Assembly (NCBI GenBank): GCA_028564675.1
Contig: JAOVVO010000429.1
Location: 1 to 64,000 of the forward strand
Source of the DNA: Onchocerca lupi
Taxonomy: Eukaryota > Nematoda > Chromadorea > Rhabditida > Onchocercidae
Length of the DNA stretch: 64,000 nt
Direction of reading: 5' to 3'
Position 1 is the stretch's first letter; every line of letters starts with the position of its first letter. Of this stretch, positions 25,591 to 39,800 are shown in pieces. The translations under genes and the position numbers were made by a program. The notes beneath the pieces are model-generated. The model was not told the origin of the DNA. It did no database searches and saw only the letters and a list, made by a program, of their open reading frames with translations.

Positions 25591-27882
25591 ATTTATGACT
25601 GACTGAATCGATATTTTTCATCAATCATTATAATTTATATTGTTACCGGAATGCTATTTATGATTCACAAAGTTTGACCTAATTTCTTTCATCAATTTCA
25701 TCTACTAGTATGATTCCATTTGTTACTTACAATATGAATTAATTAACCTAATTAATCGATGAATTAACAATACTTTGATAACAACTTATTTGCATCATAT
25801 TTTGATGACTACACTTTTAAGTCATCAAATAGAATCGGATCAATATGTTTCATGACTGAAGTACGGATGTAAAATCGGTTCATCTAATTATTATGCAAGA
25901 TGCGTTTGCTGAATTTTGCTGCAAAATGTTTCAAATAAATCAAGGAAATTTGGGCATACAATAGTGATTTTGCTACAGATTTTTATTCAAGCTCACAAAG
26001 AGTAATCAAATTTATCACTACCTTCTTATCAGAAAGTTTAGGCTAAGAGAAAAATCATCTGAAATTCTGTGGGAGCTAATTCCTGACACAGTTCAACATT
26101 CGGAAAAATAATTTGTTGATTGACAATTTTAACGACCAAAATTATCTGAAATATACTTCCTGATGATAACATAACTACTTTCCGACAGATAATCCTGGAA
26201 TATTTTCCTAGTACAGATTCACAATGCCAGCTATCAAGTTTCCTTTTTACTGTCATATTGCTTCCGAATGATCCATTTATTCAGGTCCTTGATCGATTAT
26301 AGTTCAGAGATCGATAATTTTTTTACAGTCATTTATCTTAACCTTTCACTACCATGGTGGTACATAAATCGAACAATATAAAGTTCTCGATCTTTTTTGA
26401 ATAAAGCAAAACTTTGATTGCAAACAAATGAAGAAAAGCATAGTTGCAGTTATCTTCGATGCTTATTCTACGTGGTTCGTTAACGTACATGGACGGATCA
26501 GCAAATGGATAATTTATTTAAATTTCGCTGTCTCAAATTTCCAATTATTTGTTAATAAATGTGATTTGTCCACGTTAATTATTAAGCTGTGTAGAAGAAA
26601 AAAAAAAAAAATGAAGAGAAAAAAAGCAAGTCTTTCTGAACGAATCATTCAAATGATTAGATATCGATAACTTACAGATTGCGATGATCTGCAATTTTGA
26701 TCTTTAAATTGACTGCTTAATATCTCAGAATTTCAATTCTTGCTTCTTGTTGTTCAGAATTAATCAGAAGCTGAAGATAGCATCTGATATTGAAATAAAG
26801 CTTGCAACAAGAAAAAAAAAAAAGAAAAGAAGATGAAGAAATCTAACAATTACATTCCTTATTTAATGATTGCATGAAGCCTTAAATTCAAATAGAAATT
26901 TTGAAATGTCAACAGTATTTAATGGATTATAAAATTTGAATTTTCAAATAATTCAGATTCATATATTTTATATGAATTTGAATGTAAAATAATATCCTTT
27001 TTATTGCTGATTTCAATTCATTGCAAATTTCCTGTTGTGCTATGCAATATTGTTCGCGTTTTGCATGCGCGAAATAATTTTTATATCTGCCATTTCAAAT
27101 TTTTAACAGGTAAATCAATTTAATCGATTTATTCATAAAATTGAAAGAAATAATCGGACATTAAATTTCCAAAAAAAGTTGAATAAATGATCGAAACTTT
27201 TCTTTAAATAAGCATATTTTTATTAATGATAAGATATAATTGAAATTAAATGCAATTCTTTTAATAGACAATTCAATTTAATTTAAAATTGAATTTTGCG
27301 TTTTCTAATTTCAAATTTGAATAAGCAATGATTTTATCACCACCAAATTAATTTTTTATATTTCTAGTACAATTAGCACAGCCGTAAACAGTTAATGACA
27401 GCAGCATTTTAGCTTATTTATTGATGGACGATTGTTGGCGCGCTTTCTCGTTTAGCTATCTCTGAAAGGGGTCAACAGATACGGAGGTCAGGTTCGATAA
27501 TTAGTAAGACTGGACAAAATGGACAGCAATGAAAAAAAAGAAAAAAAGTTATACAGTAATATGAAAGATGAAGTGAACTTTGGAGAAACAGAGAATATTA
27601 GAGAGAATTGCTAAGTAATGGATTTTACTGGGAATAGGGGAAGGTCATCAGATGGACATGGTTGAGGGGTGGTCCATCTTTTACCGATATTTGGTGAGAA
27701 GTGAGTGACCTTATGGGTAGACCATTTGCGTTCAAATAGCGATTGCTTGGTTGGTAGTGCTAGGTTTTCTGAACTATCATTACCATTACCCGTTGCTAAT
27801 CAATTGGTTACCGAGCAGCTGCTTCAAATTTATCCCTTTTAGTCATATTCTTTGACCAGAAACAGAATTTAGTCAAGAAAGG
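25591..27882. other. intergenic region between the PAN gene and cav-1
   Basis: No exon is supported. An AATAAA at 25934-25939 could be the polyadenylation signal of the upstream PAN gene. The part from about 27,360 to 27,870 is less AT-rich than its surroundings and lies directly upstream of cav-1, so it probably holds the cav-1 promoter. A 72-codon ATG frame on the minus strand at 26038-26256 resembles nothing I know and lacks neighbouring exons. Confidence 0.5.
27871..27872 (+). promoter_or_regulatory. probable trans-splice acceptor of cav-1
   Basis: A CAGAATTTAG acceptor ends ten bases before the cav-1 ATG. Its closeness to the start codon and the lack of any detectable upstream exon fit spliced-leader addition. 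Confidence 0.4.
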
Positions 27883-30041
27883 ATGTCGTCTGATCGAAAA
27901 GAGGAAATTGAACCGGAACAGATGCCACTAAAATCCGACACTGATCCGGAAAAGTTGAAAGTTTTAGAAAGTAATGCTACTACAAAGGTAACCTTTCAAA
28001 AATTGACATTTATTTTTAACAAATTACAGATTGGATTTATTTTTTATAAATTCGAATTTTTCTGTAATTTAATTCATCGTCAGATATCTAAACAATGTAG
28101 TTACTCTACCAAAAGGTCTTCCTTCCTCTCTCCCAAATCAATTCCCGCGGATAAATCATTAAATACTGGATATTATCATTTAATCCAAAATTTGGATACA
28201 AATCAATAACTCCTAAAACTTTTGATAAGTTTCAAATGCTTTATGATGATTGTTTTTTTTATATTTTCTTGTACGTAGTTTAAATATATTTAATTATAAA
28301 TCTTTTGATTTAAGCAAAAAATCAAAAAACTCATTTTTAAGATGACCATCTCGCTGATATACTTTTTTATGAAAATTTCGAATTTTCAAACTAAGCTAAC
28401 ACTTCAGATATGTTGTCATCAGTACCAACATTTAAAATTTCTTGATGAAGTTTTATCTCAGCTAAATTTTGAAGTTTCTGTAGTTTCGATAACTTCTTAC
28501 TGATGTGATTACGGTAATGCCCTAGTTGATCGGTGTAGTAAGTTTCTCGCTTGCTAAGTTATTCCCGTTTTCTTCATGATTTCTAAAAAGTATTTTCGGA
28601 AGTTGTATTTAAATATCACTCCTTGGCCTTCGTTCATAAGTGCGAGAAAGAAAAAATTTTTTAAATTATATCATTTAAAAATAGTTTTGAAAGTTGAAAT
28701 ACATTTTGTTTTCAAATTTAAATTTTATTTGAGCTCATTCACAACACTTCATATAGTTGTTGACAAAGAAAATAATCGCTGTGAAAGAAATTTAATTAAA
28801 ATTGATGATGAAATTGTGAATGCCAGATAAATACAACAAGAAATCTTGAAAAATTATATTTTCATTAATTTTTTATTTACATTCTTGAAATGTTTGTTTG
28901 TTTCTTTTTTTTTTTTTTTCGATGAAAACATGCAAAAATGCTGAGTAATTCTACAGTTATCTAGTATACTAATCAATGGATTTTTTTAAGGAAAGCAATG
29001 AATTTCCTGTTGATGCATTGATTATTTTTTTCTTCCTCTTTCCCGTTGATCATTCATAGAAATCTTGAATAGTCATCCATTGCAAATTTACATTTCATAC
29101 TTTTGTTTTTCTTCAGGAAGAGATTGGTGAATCTGGTAAAAAGGAGCATAAAAAAATATGTAAAATTTGGCAACGAAAAAGTCCTCGATCATACAATTTT
29201 GAACGAGAAAAAGATGGGACAAAGAAGCCGAGAATGACGGTTGGACTGAATCTCGAGAATCGTGATGATAAAGGCCTCAATAATCATATTATCATGGATT
29301 TTGACGAAGTATTCGCCGAACCAAATGGAAGCCATTCGTTCAATTGGACTTGGCTTGCTACCAATCGAATTTTTACGGCTACAAGCACTGCAATCTATAA
29401 GCTATTGGCTGCTTTTATCGCCATACCATTCGCCATATTTTTCGGCATTCTATTTGCGATTTTCGCGGTAATTAGCGTTTTCTTGTGTACACCACTTGCA
29501 GTATTGCTTGGAATACCACTGAATGCTTTATCCAAGGTTTCAATTTATTTTTCTATTTTCTTCAATTTCAACGATAATACAGTTTTATTTCTCAAAAAAT
29601 ATTTGTTCCGTATCACTGTATGCTAACTTACGATCTTATTGGAAGTCTTCAAATGATTCAAGAAGGCATTGTTACATGATCAAAAATCCATCAACATTAA
29701 ATGATTCGAATCATTGACAACTTAGCTAGTATGCGGATTAAACGCATTGTTTGATGATCGCAAATTAAAAAATGCTTTCAGAAGAATGCTTAAGAAGGAC
29801 AATTTTTTACTGAGACCGAAAATCTTAATCAATTATAACGGTTTTAGGAAGGATTTTGTCTACTAAATTTTTGAATAATATGAATGGTTTAGAATTATTC
29901 ATTGAAAATGTGCTAATTTGGCATATGTATTTTTTTCAGAGCTGGGACTTCGTTGTATGCAGATTTCTGAATCCGATCACCAGATCGATCTGTTGCCAAA
30001 GAAAAAAAGAGGAAAAAAATGCTGTTATATTGGATGTTTGA
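27883..30041 (+). CDS. cav-1: caveolin
   Basis: Caveolins are hairpin membrane proteins that coat caveolae and organise cholesterol-rich plasma membrane; nematode CAV-1 acts in the germ line, embryo and neurons. Three exons join in phase 0: 27883-27987, 29117-29536 and 29940-30041, giving 208 residues. The caveolin signature is clear: MDFDEVFAEPNGSHSF at about residues 95-110. A scaffolding segment and one long hydrophobic stretch (about 128-168) follow, the latter being the intramembrane hairpin. The last exon encodes SWDFVVCRFLNPI and a CC pair near residues 193-194, possible palmitoylation sites. GLNLENRD and LNNH before the signature also resemble C. elegans CAV-1, which is why I choose that symbol over cav-2. 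The charged N-terminus is cytoplasmic. The C-terminus is shorter than in C. elegans, so an alternative last exon is possible. Intron 1 is 1.1 kb. Confidence 0.88.
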
Positions 30042-31809
30042 ATCGTAGATTGCATTCGATTCATTTGACGTAACAACATATTTGCCTCAATTAATTCATA
30101 TGAAAATTCAAATTTGTCATCAAATCGTACAATGGCTTTCCGAATATTTACTCCCATTCTTGGCACTTTTCTCATCTTAATGTTATGAATTATGAATAAA
30201 TATTTTCTTTATATGTGACGCAAAAAAAAAAAAAAAAAAAAAAATTGGTCCCGGGAAAATTGATACAATTATCAGTGATAACAAATTCGATTCTATCGTC
30301 ATAATTTCGATATTATTTCCAGTAATATTGCAATCAATTATATATGCATAAAGCTTATGATATTCCAAAGATATATTGCACAAAGGAATCATAACAACAA
30401 ACATATGGTTATTACAATAAACTGACCACAATGATACAAAAGAAAGAAAGGTTACACAAAATCCAAGGTCAAATCCATCTGCACATTTATGAAATAATAG
30501 GCTCTTAATCCTTTGGCTTTTCTCCTCAATACTTCATATGGAGAAAATTTGTTGACAATTTTACCTGCTTTCACCTCTAACATATGTTTATAATTTGGTA
30601 ATATAAAAATTCAATTTTGTGGGGAATTTTTTACACTGATCATAAATGACGGAAATCTTGATCAATTCTTTCAAATTATACTGATTGTTAAATTTTTGAA
30701 AAAATTTTTCCATTCTCATCCTAAAATTTTTCAAATTTCAACTCAACATATTCGTCAAAGCGTCATAATTTGACACGAATGATTACATATTAGAGAAATG
30801 GCAGATTGCGACAAAATGATTATAAATATTTAATAAATAAAGTTTATGATTATCAGTCAAATAGAAAATGTTAACAAAATTTTAAAATTTGTCGTGAGGT
30901 CGATTAAAATCTTAACGATCTTAACGATCGTATTCAAATGGACATGAGGAATGATGCAAAATAAAATAATGCAGAGGAATTATCAGAATAAATTTTGAAA
31001 CAAGAAAATAAAAGTGCTCAGTTGGCTAATTTGAGATAAATGCATGCCCTGACTTTCTTACAAATTTAACCTTAACACCGAACAATAAGAGAAATATGCT
31101 GCAATTTAAAGTGAAAATGAATCTATGAATTCTGAAAACCGATATACATGGACATTTAAATATAAGCAACTTCTGCTATCATCCAAAATTTATGACGTAA
31201 ATAATATCGATGAAATCAGTTAGTTTGCTTCCCTAATAAAATACTGCCATTCTTGAGAAATACTGTATTTCCCTGAGAAATTATTTTTGTATCTGAAATT
31301 TTGAGATAGAATTTCGGAATATTTTAATTTCATTAACATTAACACTAGAATTCTTAATTCAATGAGTTAAAATTATATGCTTTCTAAAGAGAAAATACGA
31401 AAACTCCTTTTTTTTTCTCTATATTTGCATTGTTGAGCATAAGTTGAATGTTGTCTTGCAGTAAAAAAGTAGCATTCAAAAAAAGCACACATATACTTAT
31501 AATACAATGGAACAATAATATGAAAAAGGAGAAAGTAATATTTCATCAGTAAAATACCAAGCTCGACTGCCTGTATACATGCTCACTCTAAATATTGGCT
31601 GAATACTACTATCTTTTTCGTCAATTGAAAAATTTCAAAACTTCCGAAATTTGGAAGAAATTTCAGCCATTATTCAAAAATAATTATCAGTGATAATTTA
31701 TGATCTTCGGAAATTATATTTATATAGGGATAAATGCAAAGAAGAAAATTTAAGGCATGCATATACTATGATTTTTTTCTATAGATAAATTAGCTAGATC
31801 AGCCAGGAA
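30042..31809. other. 3' region shared by convergent cav-1 and dif-1
   Basis: This holds the 3' untranslated regions of two genes that point toward each other. No further exon is supported. A minus-strand open frame across 29936-30175 overlaps the last cav-1 exon in antisense and is discussed as a finding. Confidence 0.55.
30195..30200 (+). other. AATAAA polyadenylation signal of cav-1
   Basis: A canonical AATAAA lies about 155 bases after the cav-1 stop codon, a usual distance for a nematode 3' end. Confidence 0.5.
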
Positions 31810-33633
31810 TTATGATCCACGTGTTTCCAGAAATTGAAAAAAGCTTAGAGCTAACTCGAATCCCATAAAACATGCGGCATTTGCTGGAAAGGCGCGTAAC
31901 ATTACCGGCGTAAAACCTTTAAATAAGGCTTTTGGACCCTCTTCACGCATTATTTCTTTAAACACACCACGTATTCCTGCAAAAGAAAATATTGGAATTA
32001 ATAATAATAGTAGTAGGAAGCAAAACCTTGAGTTAATCATAAAAAAAAAAAAAAACAGAGATTGTTGGTAAAACTGCATCAGACCGTTAATTAGTGATCG
32101 ACTGTAAAATGCTCATTATACATCAATTTTAAAATTGAAATTCTCACTAATGCGAAAACTCTCACTAGAGGTCATCTCTTGGAAAAAAAAAGAGAAAAAA
32201 AACAAGAAATTACATGAATTAACTCTCATTTTTCTATCCAATGAACAAAATAGAAATCTTGATACCTTCGGGATATTTTCCCTCTGGTGCTGTTTGTAAA
32301 CGCGATTTTAGTACATCCGGTGGAATACATATAGACCAATTGGCAATACCTGCTAAACCACCCGCAGCTAATGTCGACAATGGACTTAAATTTTTAGTTG
32401 TATTGCTTTTCGCAAACAATTGCTTGAGATATTCATAGGTGGCTAAGTAAACAGCACTAGCTGGAATATCTGCAAAAAAAAAAAAAAAAAAGAAAAAGAA
32501 GAAAAACAAGTATTCATCAACATGAAAACGTTTGAAAAGAAATAAAAGTTATTAATGGTTAATATTTATTATACAAATAGAAATATGAAAATTATAATTT
32601 TTAAGAGGCGAAAAAAGGAAAGGACATAAATAATCAATTTTTATACTTATGAAAGTCTTAACCCCTAACCTCTAAGTAAAGTTGCCATTGAACCTCTATA
32701 AATACTACGTATGCCACCCTGTTTATATAATTTTCGAACGACATCAACTGGTCCATCATAATGTATTGCAGAAGAATTTTTTAGACCTGCGTGCTGGACC
32801 TAAAATAGATTGGACAACTGTCATAAATAGTCTGCTAAAAATCGCTGTACTGAAAAATTGGAACTTTAATATCTCGTTATAATGAAGAAAAATGATGTCA
32901 GTAAAAATTTAAAAAAATACAAGTTTTAATTTCTAACTGCAAATTGGCACTTTCTTATAAAGTAAATAATTTAACCTGTAACAAACATTTAATACGTTCA
33001 CCAGGTACCATGATTACAGTTGTGAAAATGCCAGCAAGGCCACCTGAACAGAGATTTTGAACGAATGTCATTTCTTGATCCGGTGATGTTTGCTGCAACC
33101 ATTTACCAAACGCACAACTGCCAAAATAAACAGCAAATAAAGGTGTGATTCCAACAATAGGAGCACTCATACCCTAAAATATAAATTAAATACAATATGA
33201 TAGGAATAATCGAAGATCGAAAATTCGTATAAATTGAAAGCGATGATAAACTTGCATAAATCTTACTAAGGTATTCTGTCAAAATAAATTTGGTAATCAA
33301 GATGATAAAATTTGAAAAAGATTTCTGAAGAAATTTTGCAAACTAGCATATTACTAATTTATACACCTGTCATAGGTGTATTTAACTTTAGGACTAACAG
33401 CAGCAACAAACCTTATATAATGCAAACAATCCTTCCTTAACAATGGCTTGTCTTGCGCAATCTATCGCTCCTGCATACAGCGGTCGAGTTCCAGGTACCA
33501 CTTTTGGCATCGTTTGTAATCGTACCTTTACGGTATCAAAAGGATGCCCGGTAGCCACGCAAAATGCACCACCAACACCACCAGCGATAAAATTCTTGAA
33601 AATCTCGTAATTTGCATTGTTCGATTCTGACAT
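31810..33633 (-). CDS. dif-1: mitochondrial carnitine/acylcarnitine carrier
   Basis: This SLC25-family protein exchanges acylcarnitine for carnitine across the inner mitochondrial membrane, feeding fatty-acid oxidation; C. elegans DIF-1 is needed for embryonic tissue differentiation. Five exons join in phase: 33412-33633, 32976-33173, 32670-32799, 32266-32469 and 31810-31976, giving 306 residues, a normal carrier length. All three mitochondrial carrier repeats are present, with their signature motifs HPFDTVKVR (from residue 30), VPGERIKCLLQ (from residue 130) and IPPDVLKSRLQ (from residue 232). The second repeat has G-E where most carriers have D-x, as in acylcarnitine carriers. FKGFTPVMLRAFPANAACF near the C-terminus is a family hallmark. 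The ATG at 33633 follows a short 5' UTR behind a TTTCCCAG acceptor. Orthology to DIF-1 is judged from recalled similarity along the whole length. Confidence 0.93.
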
Positions 33634-33659
33634 ATTGTTGATGTAGAATGATGCAGAAT

Positions 33660-33661
33660 CT
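33660..33661 (-). promoter_or_regulatory. 5' UTR splice acceptor of dif-1
   Basis: On the minus strand TTATTTCCCAG ends 26 bases before the dif-1 ATG. It is a strong acceptor with no detectable upstream coding exon, so it is a candidate spliced-leader site or the end of a 5' UTR intron. Confidence 0.45.
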
Positions 33662-36600
33662 GGGAAATAAAATTTTAAAATTCCAAAATTTAAATTTGAT
33701 TAATATCATAATTTAAAATATCCATACAAATCATCATCGTAGAGACTTTTTTTGCAAAACATTTCGATAGTTTTGCAGATGCAATTATCTCATAGTTATC
33801 ATCATTAAAAGATGGTGATAAACTATGATTATACAATTGTTATAATTATAGCAAATAGTAAATTTAAAATTCGATAAAATTCCGTTCTCACTATACAAAT
33901 ATTTCTTACTTACAGATCTCAATCTTCAGTTCTAAGATAACATATATATATTTTTTAAAACTATTCTTTATTACACATTTGATGCAAAAAATATCGTCAA
34001 AAACTCTGCTAATTTTAAGAAAAATATAAAACTAAGATTTCATTGACTTAACCGTATGAATTCTTATTTTTCGAAGTTAATTATTTCTAATTAGGTATTC
34101 TAATGCAAAAAATTCGAAATGTAATTAGAAAGAATATAGCAAATGAAACTGTTAAATTGATCCAAAAGTTTTTTACAGTGACAGAAAGATTTGATTGATA
34201 GGAACGAAGATAAAGTTACGCAGTATAAATTTTACACTTCTTTGCCTTTGTACTTTGTTCTCTGTACTAATGTGTATTTCTTTCCAAATATCTGACTTCT
34301 CCAAATAAATCATGCATGATATAAATTTTTATCTTTGAAAGAGACAAAATTTCAGCTTAATCTGCAACAATATATTCATAAATTTCATTTGAAAGAAAAT
34401 TTTAAAAAAAAAAAGCTAAAATTAAAAAAATATCAAATCAAATAACAATCAGTATTAATGACATATCAAGCCTGTTAAATTAGAAGAAAAATAAAAATTA
34501 ATTATCTTAACAAATCAAAAACCAGCTTTAATGATCAATCAAATTATAAAATGCATATTTTTAGCATAAGACTTTTTTTTTTTCTCGAAAATTTTGTTAA
34601 TTCAAATAAAATTAATATTTTTTGTTGATTATTAATATTTCGAATTTAAGAAATCTTTCATACGGTTCAAATATATTGATCGTATCCTATACCGTACAAT
34701 TACTTTAATGTTAGAAGAGATACTATTCTAAGATTAATCTACTTGCTCTGTTGTCAAAATAAAATTATGACAGTACATAGATTGGAGAAGAAAAGAACAA
34801 GTGTTTATGGAAAACTAAGTAATTGGCTTGAGATTTAAAAAGAAATGTATGCTGTAGCAGAAAAGATGTCAAATTAAGTGAAGAACTTGTCGGAATTGTT
34901 TATATAAGCCAGGTTATGAAGGCATATTTCCCGAGTATATTAAAATTGCTATTCTTTTGCCAAGAGCAACATTGATAAAAACTAGTCTGATAACATGATC
35001 CAGTAGAGAAATTCGATAACTAAACACAATGTATAAATGTAAATTCAACTCCATAAATAAGAAAATACTTGACATATACATCGATAACAGAGGTAAAATA
35101 CACAATACTTGTGTCAACACTCACTTTAATTCTAGTATTTGTTGTTTGAATGTACCTTATGTACCATATGAATGTTTTAAAAACTTCTTTTCTTGAGCAT
35201 CGTCAAAAAAACTTACAACTACGAAAACAGTTCCTTGTGAATTGTAGATATCGGCATATAAAATTTGAAACTAGCACGATATCATGCTTAATTTATAGTA
35301 TCAATAGAAATGATAAAAATTTATAGTACCAGTAGGAATGATAAGAACTATCTTAAAAAATATTTCGACAGTAGAATCAACTGAATAAAAAAAAAAAAAA
35401 AAAAAAAAAAAAAATGAAGAACGTTTGGCAAATCCCAAAAATATTTTCAAACAATAATGCATTAGATGACACAATTACTCTTCTGATCTTTCTTTTGTGG
35501 AAAAAATCCAAATCTTCTGATCTACTTACCTCTATTTTTCTCGCTTGAGTATGTCATTTTCGTAACTAGATCAACAAAATGTTACGAAGAATGGACTTCC
35601 AACTACTTCATTTCGGCACAGCCTTTTAATATTACCGAAAAATATAGCATTAATCCATTGCAAATGCATACAGTTACAATAAAACTTCATTAAATCTTAG
35701 AAAGCAGAAAAAATTACAAATACAGTTTTACAAGAAAACAACACAAGAGTATTAGAAATATGCAAGCAAACGCCATGCAGTATGAACCAAATTTAAATAG
35801 AATTTACTATGCACTGAAATAATTTGGGAACCGATACAATTTAAAAATCTACATAACTTAATGACAAATTAATTAAATATATTTGAACTTGAAAAAAGCT
35901 TTTTATCTAAGAAAGTACTGTTTCAGATGCTAATAACTTTCCAAATTTAGTTATCAAACTCAAGAAGATTATTTAAGTTTAAACGTAGCAGAAACAAGAG
36001 CATGATTTCCACAATGATAACAAAAAACAAATATTTCTAAATATCAATAAAATCTTAAGCATATACAAACTACAAATTATATGGGTAATGCATATTAAAT
36101 AAATAGTGGAAAATATATCGAAAAAAAAGTCGTTGTTACTCAATCATTATGAAACACACAAAGCACAACAAAGTAACAACCAACATAAGAATTGATATAT
36201 ATATATACAACTTTTCACTAAGTTTCTTTTCAATACAATGAAAAATGGAGAATACTGCCAACATCATTCACTGCAGGATCGTTCAAGAGCAATTCGGACC
36301 AAGACGACAAATATATAATATTTTGTAAATAATAGAAAAATAAAAAAAAGTGAATGGATCCAATTAAATTATTCAAAAAAAGTATTTGAAGCGGACGATG
36401 TGAAAAAACAATTATCTGTACATTGACAATAAAATGCAACAAAATACTACATGATATATCTATAAGAATATTATTTTAGCCTACAAATAGCATAATAAAT
36501 ATTACACATTGTATTACTTCTAACATATACAACATAAAATAAAATATACAACTGGTGAACAAATAATTCAAGAATAAAATGATAATGCTTGACTGTTCTG

Positions 36601-36828
36601 ATGATACAATTCTTTAAAAATACTCCTACATTATGAATATTCTAATATAATCATTCTCATTTCTAAATTTAGCAGATCAAAATGAAAACGTACTTCGAAA
36701 ATATTCCAGAATAGTTTACTTGCATTTGAAGAATAAATTCCTTGTCATATTTTGTAGCTATTGGCATTTTATCTTTCCAGCATACATTAAAAACCTTGAA
36801 TAGATCCATTTTTAATATCGAGCTCAAA
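33662..36828. other. intergenic region between cdgs-1 and dif-1
   Basis: Both flanking genes are on the minus strand. The right part carries the cdgs-1 3' UTR and the left part the dif-1 promoter. No exon is supported. It holds a poly-A run at 35387-35414 and the 28-bp dimer listed separately. Confidence 0.55.
35290..35345. repeat. 28-bp tandem dimer
   Basis: AATTTATAGTA(T/C)CA(A/G)TAG(A/G)AATGATAA(A/G) occurs twice head to tail at 35290-35317 and 35318-35345. Confidence 0.8.
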
Positions 36829-39800
36829 TCAGGTATCAAGTAGCCCTTCATGGAGAAGATGTTCACGTAAAGATTGGAAAATGTAAAGTTGTTCATCCAC
36901 TGGAAGCCAAAAAATCTGTTGCAAAAGCTTTGACGGATTTGGAACTCTGAAGATAAAAATGAGGATTAAAACAAGATGATTCGCGCCCATACTGTAAGAT
37001 TTGATATTTTTACTTTTTTTTAAAAAAAAACATTAAGAAATTCCAAATAAATGCAAGAATTTACACACTCTAAGCTTTCTTCCGCACTTTTTTGCTGAAT
37101 ATGGCTGTAAAAAACAATTCCACCTATAATGATACTAACTTGATAAAAGTGTGAATATAAACATTCACAAATGTTCCCATAAGAAGTTGGCAGTCAAAGC
37201 GATCCATCAAACCACCGTGTCCAGGAATCACATCACCAAAATCCTGCAAAACTCATCAACCAATATTTGAATTAATTCCAACAAATAACAGAATCAAATG
37301 CATCTAGAATTTCTAGGAAGCAATAAAACAATACCTTAATTTTAAAAGCTCGCTTGAATCCGCTTGCAAAGAATCCACCAAATGGACCTAATATGGAAGC
37401 AAATAGGCCCATTACAATCGTATGAAGTAAAAAAGGATAGATTTGAAATGTTGGAGGTTTTTGCATCAGTTGTAAGATGATAGAAAGTGGGCGACCGACA
37501 TGGAATTCTCTGAAAATGATGTCTCAAATGATTATAATTTGCGCTATCCAAAATAATGATTACAGCTTCCGCTACACAAAATCTATAGCAAACCTTAGAA
37601 CAAATGATGATGGAATGGTACAGTTGTAGTTTTCCACTGTATAATCTTCCAAAGGACACACGAAAAAGGGATGATGAAGAAGACAGTAAGAAAGCTGAAA
37701 TATAGCAAATGCATAAATGGATCCCAGTGATTTTTATTATTATTATAACTTTTCAAGTATAAATCGCAAAATTCAGATTAAAACTAGCTAATTTCGATGC
37801 TAATTTCGATTTCTAAACAATAACACTGACAAACAATAATGCTTGTGATATACCGAACAATTCATATTGGAATAGTGTACTTCAAGGAATATATTTAAAA
37901 AACGGAAAATGAAATTTAACCGAAAGGCACAGTTGTCCAATTTGCAGTCATACTACCACTGGGATACGAACTACAGTAAATAGTCTGATAATCACGGTAA
38001 TTTGTAGCACCTTAAAAATCCCACAAAACTTGCACGTTAATTTTAGTTTCATGCAATATAACTTACTATTAAGCCGAATACAACAGTGCTGATACCACCG
38101 CCAATGAAACCCTCCCATGTTTTTTTCGGAGATAATTTTATTAGAGGAGTCTTTCCAAAGAAGAAACCGAATACGTAGGACATGATATCACAGCAAATTA
38201 CCATTGAAACCGGAACAAGAAACCTAAAATGATTCCATGGAAATGCTACAAATCATAAGTGAGTTAATAAATGCAAGAAAAACGATAATTCATACAAAAT
38301 TCATAGGACTAAGAACAAACCATATAAGCCCTTGAAAAATATTCTGGATGATAAGGAATGATTGTGAAACAATCAGTAGGAGCGTTACATGCGACCAAGC
38401 GAACTGAAAAAAAAGTAGAACAGTCACAAAAATCACGAAAGATCAGAAATCGAGATTAATTACTTGATAATAACTTTAAGTCTTTCGAATAACATTAAAT
38501 CCTTCAGTCTGGAACATACTGGATAGTTCAGTTTTGAAAGAAAGCCACGTGACTTTGCTAATTTAGGAAAAAAAAAATCAGCAGGAACATTAAGATCAAT
38601 TATTTAGAGCGGCAGGAGACACCGAACTTTATCAAGTAAGGAAATTTTAGGATGTCAATCATTAAAGACTCAATTTCCTTTACGCCATAGTTCGGCTGTA
38701 ATGATTCGAATTACCTAGGTCTTCTCAATTCTCAATCTCCCGTAGCAATAACTATCAGGCCAAACTGAAGTTCCCATGTAATAATCAACCTCACCTCAAC
38801 ATCACTTAATAATAGTAAAAACTTACTAATGAAAACTGTCGCAGATAATAACCTTTTCGCAATGATAAAACAAACCACACGAAACCTATACAGTATAGAG
38901 CGAAGCTAATCAAACGATGATGTGCTACCAAGAAATGTAAAAACTGCTGAAAATTACGTATATTGCAGCAGACATTAAAAAAAAAAAAAACGATTTCTCG
39001 AATTACGGATTAAGGAAACAACGCAAAAATCAAATCATGTGTTTTCATCCATATATTTGCTATAGTTTATATACAAAGAGTCCACAGATTTGAATGAACT
39101 GATTCCAAAAATAGGCTGTTGCAGTGAGAAACAAAATTATTGCTGAGAGTAATTTTATAATAGCTAGAACAAATAGAATTCAAATACGTAAATTCATTTC
39201 CTGGAAGACCAGACCGTTAAGGTAAAAGAATGAGCTGAAAAGCAAAGGACTGTAAAGAATAAATTGAAGAAGAGCATTCCTAGAAAAGCATTATTAAAGA
39301 AATTAAATACAAAAATACGTACATCTTTTCTCAACAAGATACCCCAATAGTCGATTAAGCTTTCACCGAAGAAAAAGTAATTTGATGATAGCAGAAAATA
39401 CCATGAAAGTGCGCGAAACCATGGTAATGAGTATAGACGATACACTGCCAAACCAATCGTAATGATTTCATAGAAACACCAGAACTGTATGACAAATACC
39501 TAAACCATTTCGCATCACTCAATAAGTCTTCCAGTAATAGCACTTTTTAACGGACACAAAAAGCAAATCTTACCAAAGCCATAAGCCACGTAGCTCCCAT
39601 TTTGATGATTACAGAGAATAGAGAAACCATAATGATTGAGAAAATACCGCGCACAATCCAATTCCGCCATCTGAAAATAAATAACAAGGAAATTATTGTC
39701 CTTTTTTAGTTAGCAGATAATTTGATCATTTAGCAAGATTTTCAATGGTAAGTATAATTGTAATCAGACAAATTTTTACACAGGATTCTTGAAAGGAACC

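Noticed and set aside
26038..26256. 72-codon ATG frame on the minus strand
   Set aside because: Composition is only mildly protein-like, with no signal, domain, upstream exon or similarity that I recognise.
28576..28830. 84-codon frame inside cav-1 intron 1
   Set aside because: Rich in F, K, I and L with no splice phase that fits the caveolin exons; typical of chance frames in AT-rich introns.
29701..29720. GATTCGAATC palindrome resembling a tRNA T-arm
   Set aside because: No matching anticodon arm, acceptor stem or A-box could be aligned upstream.
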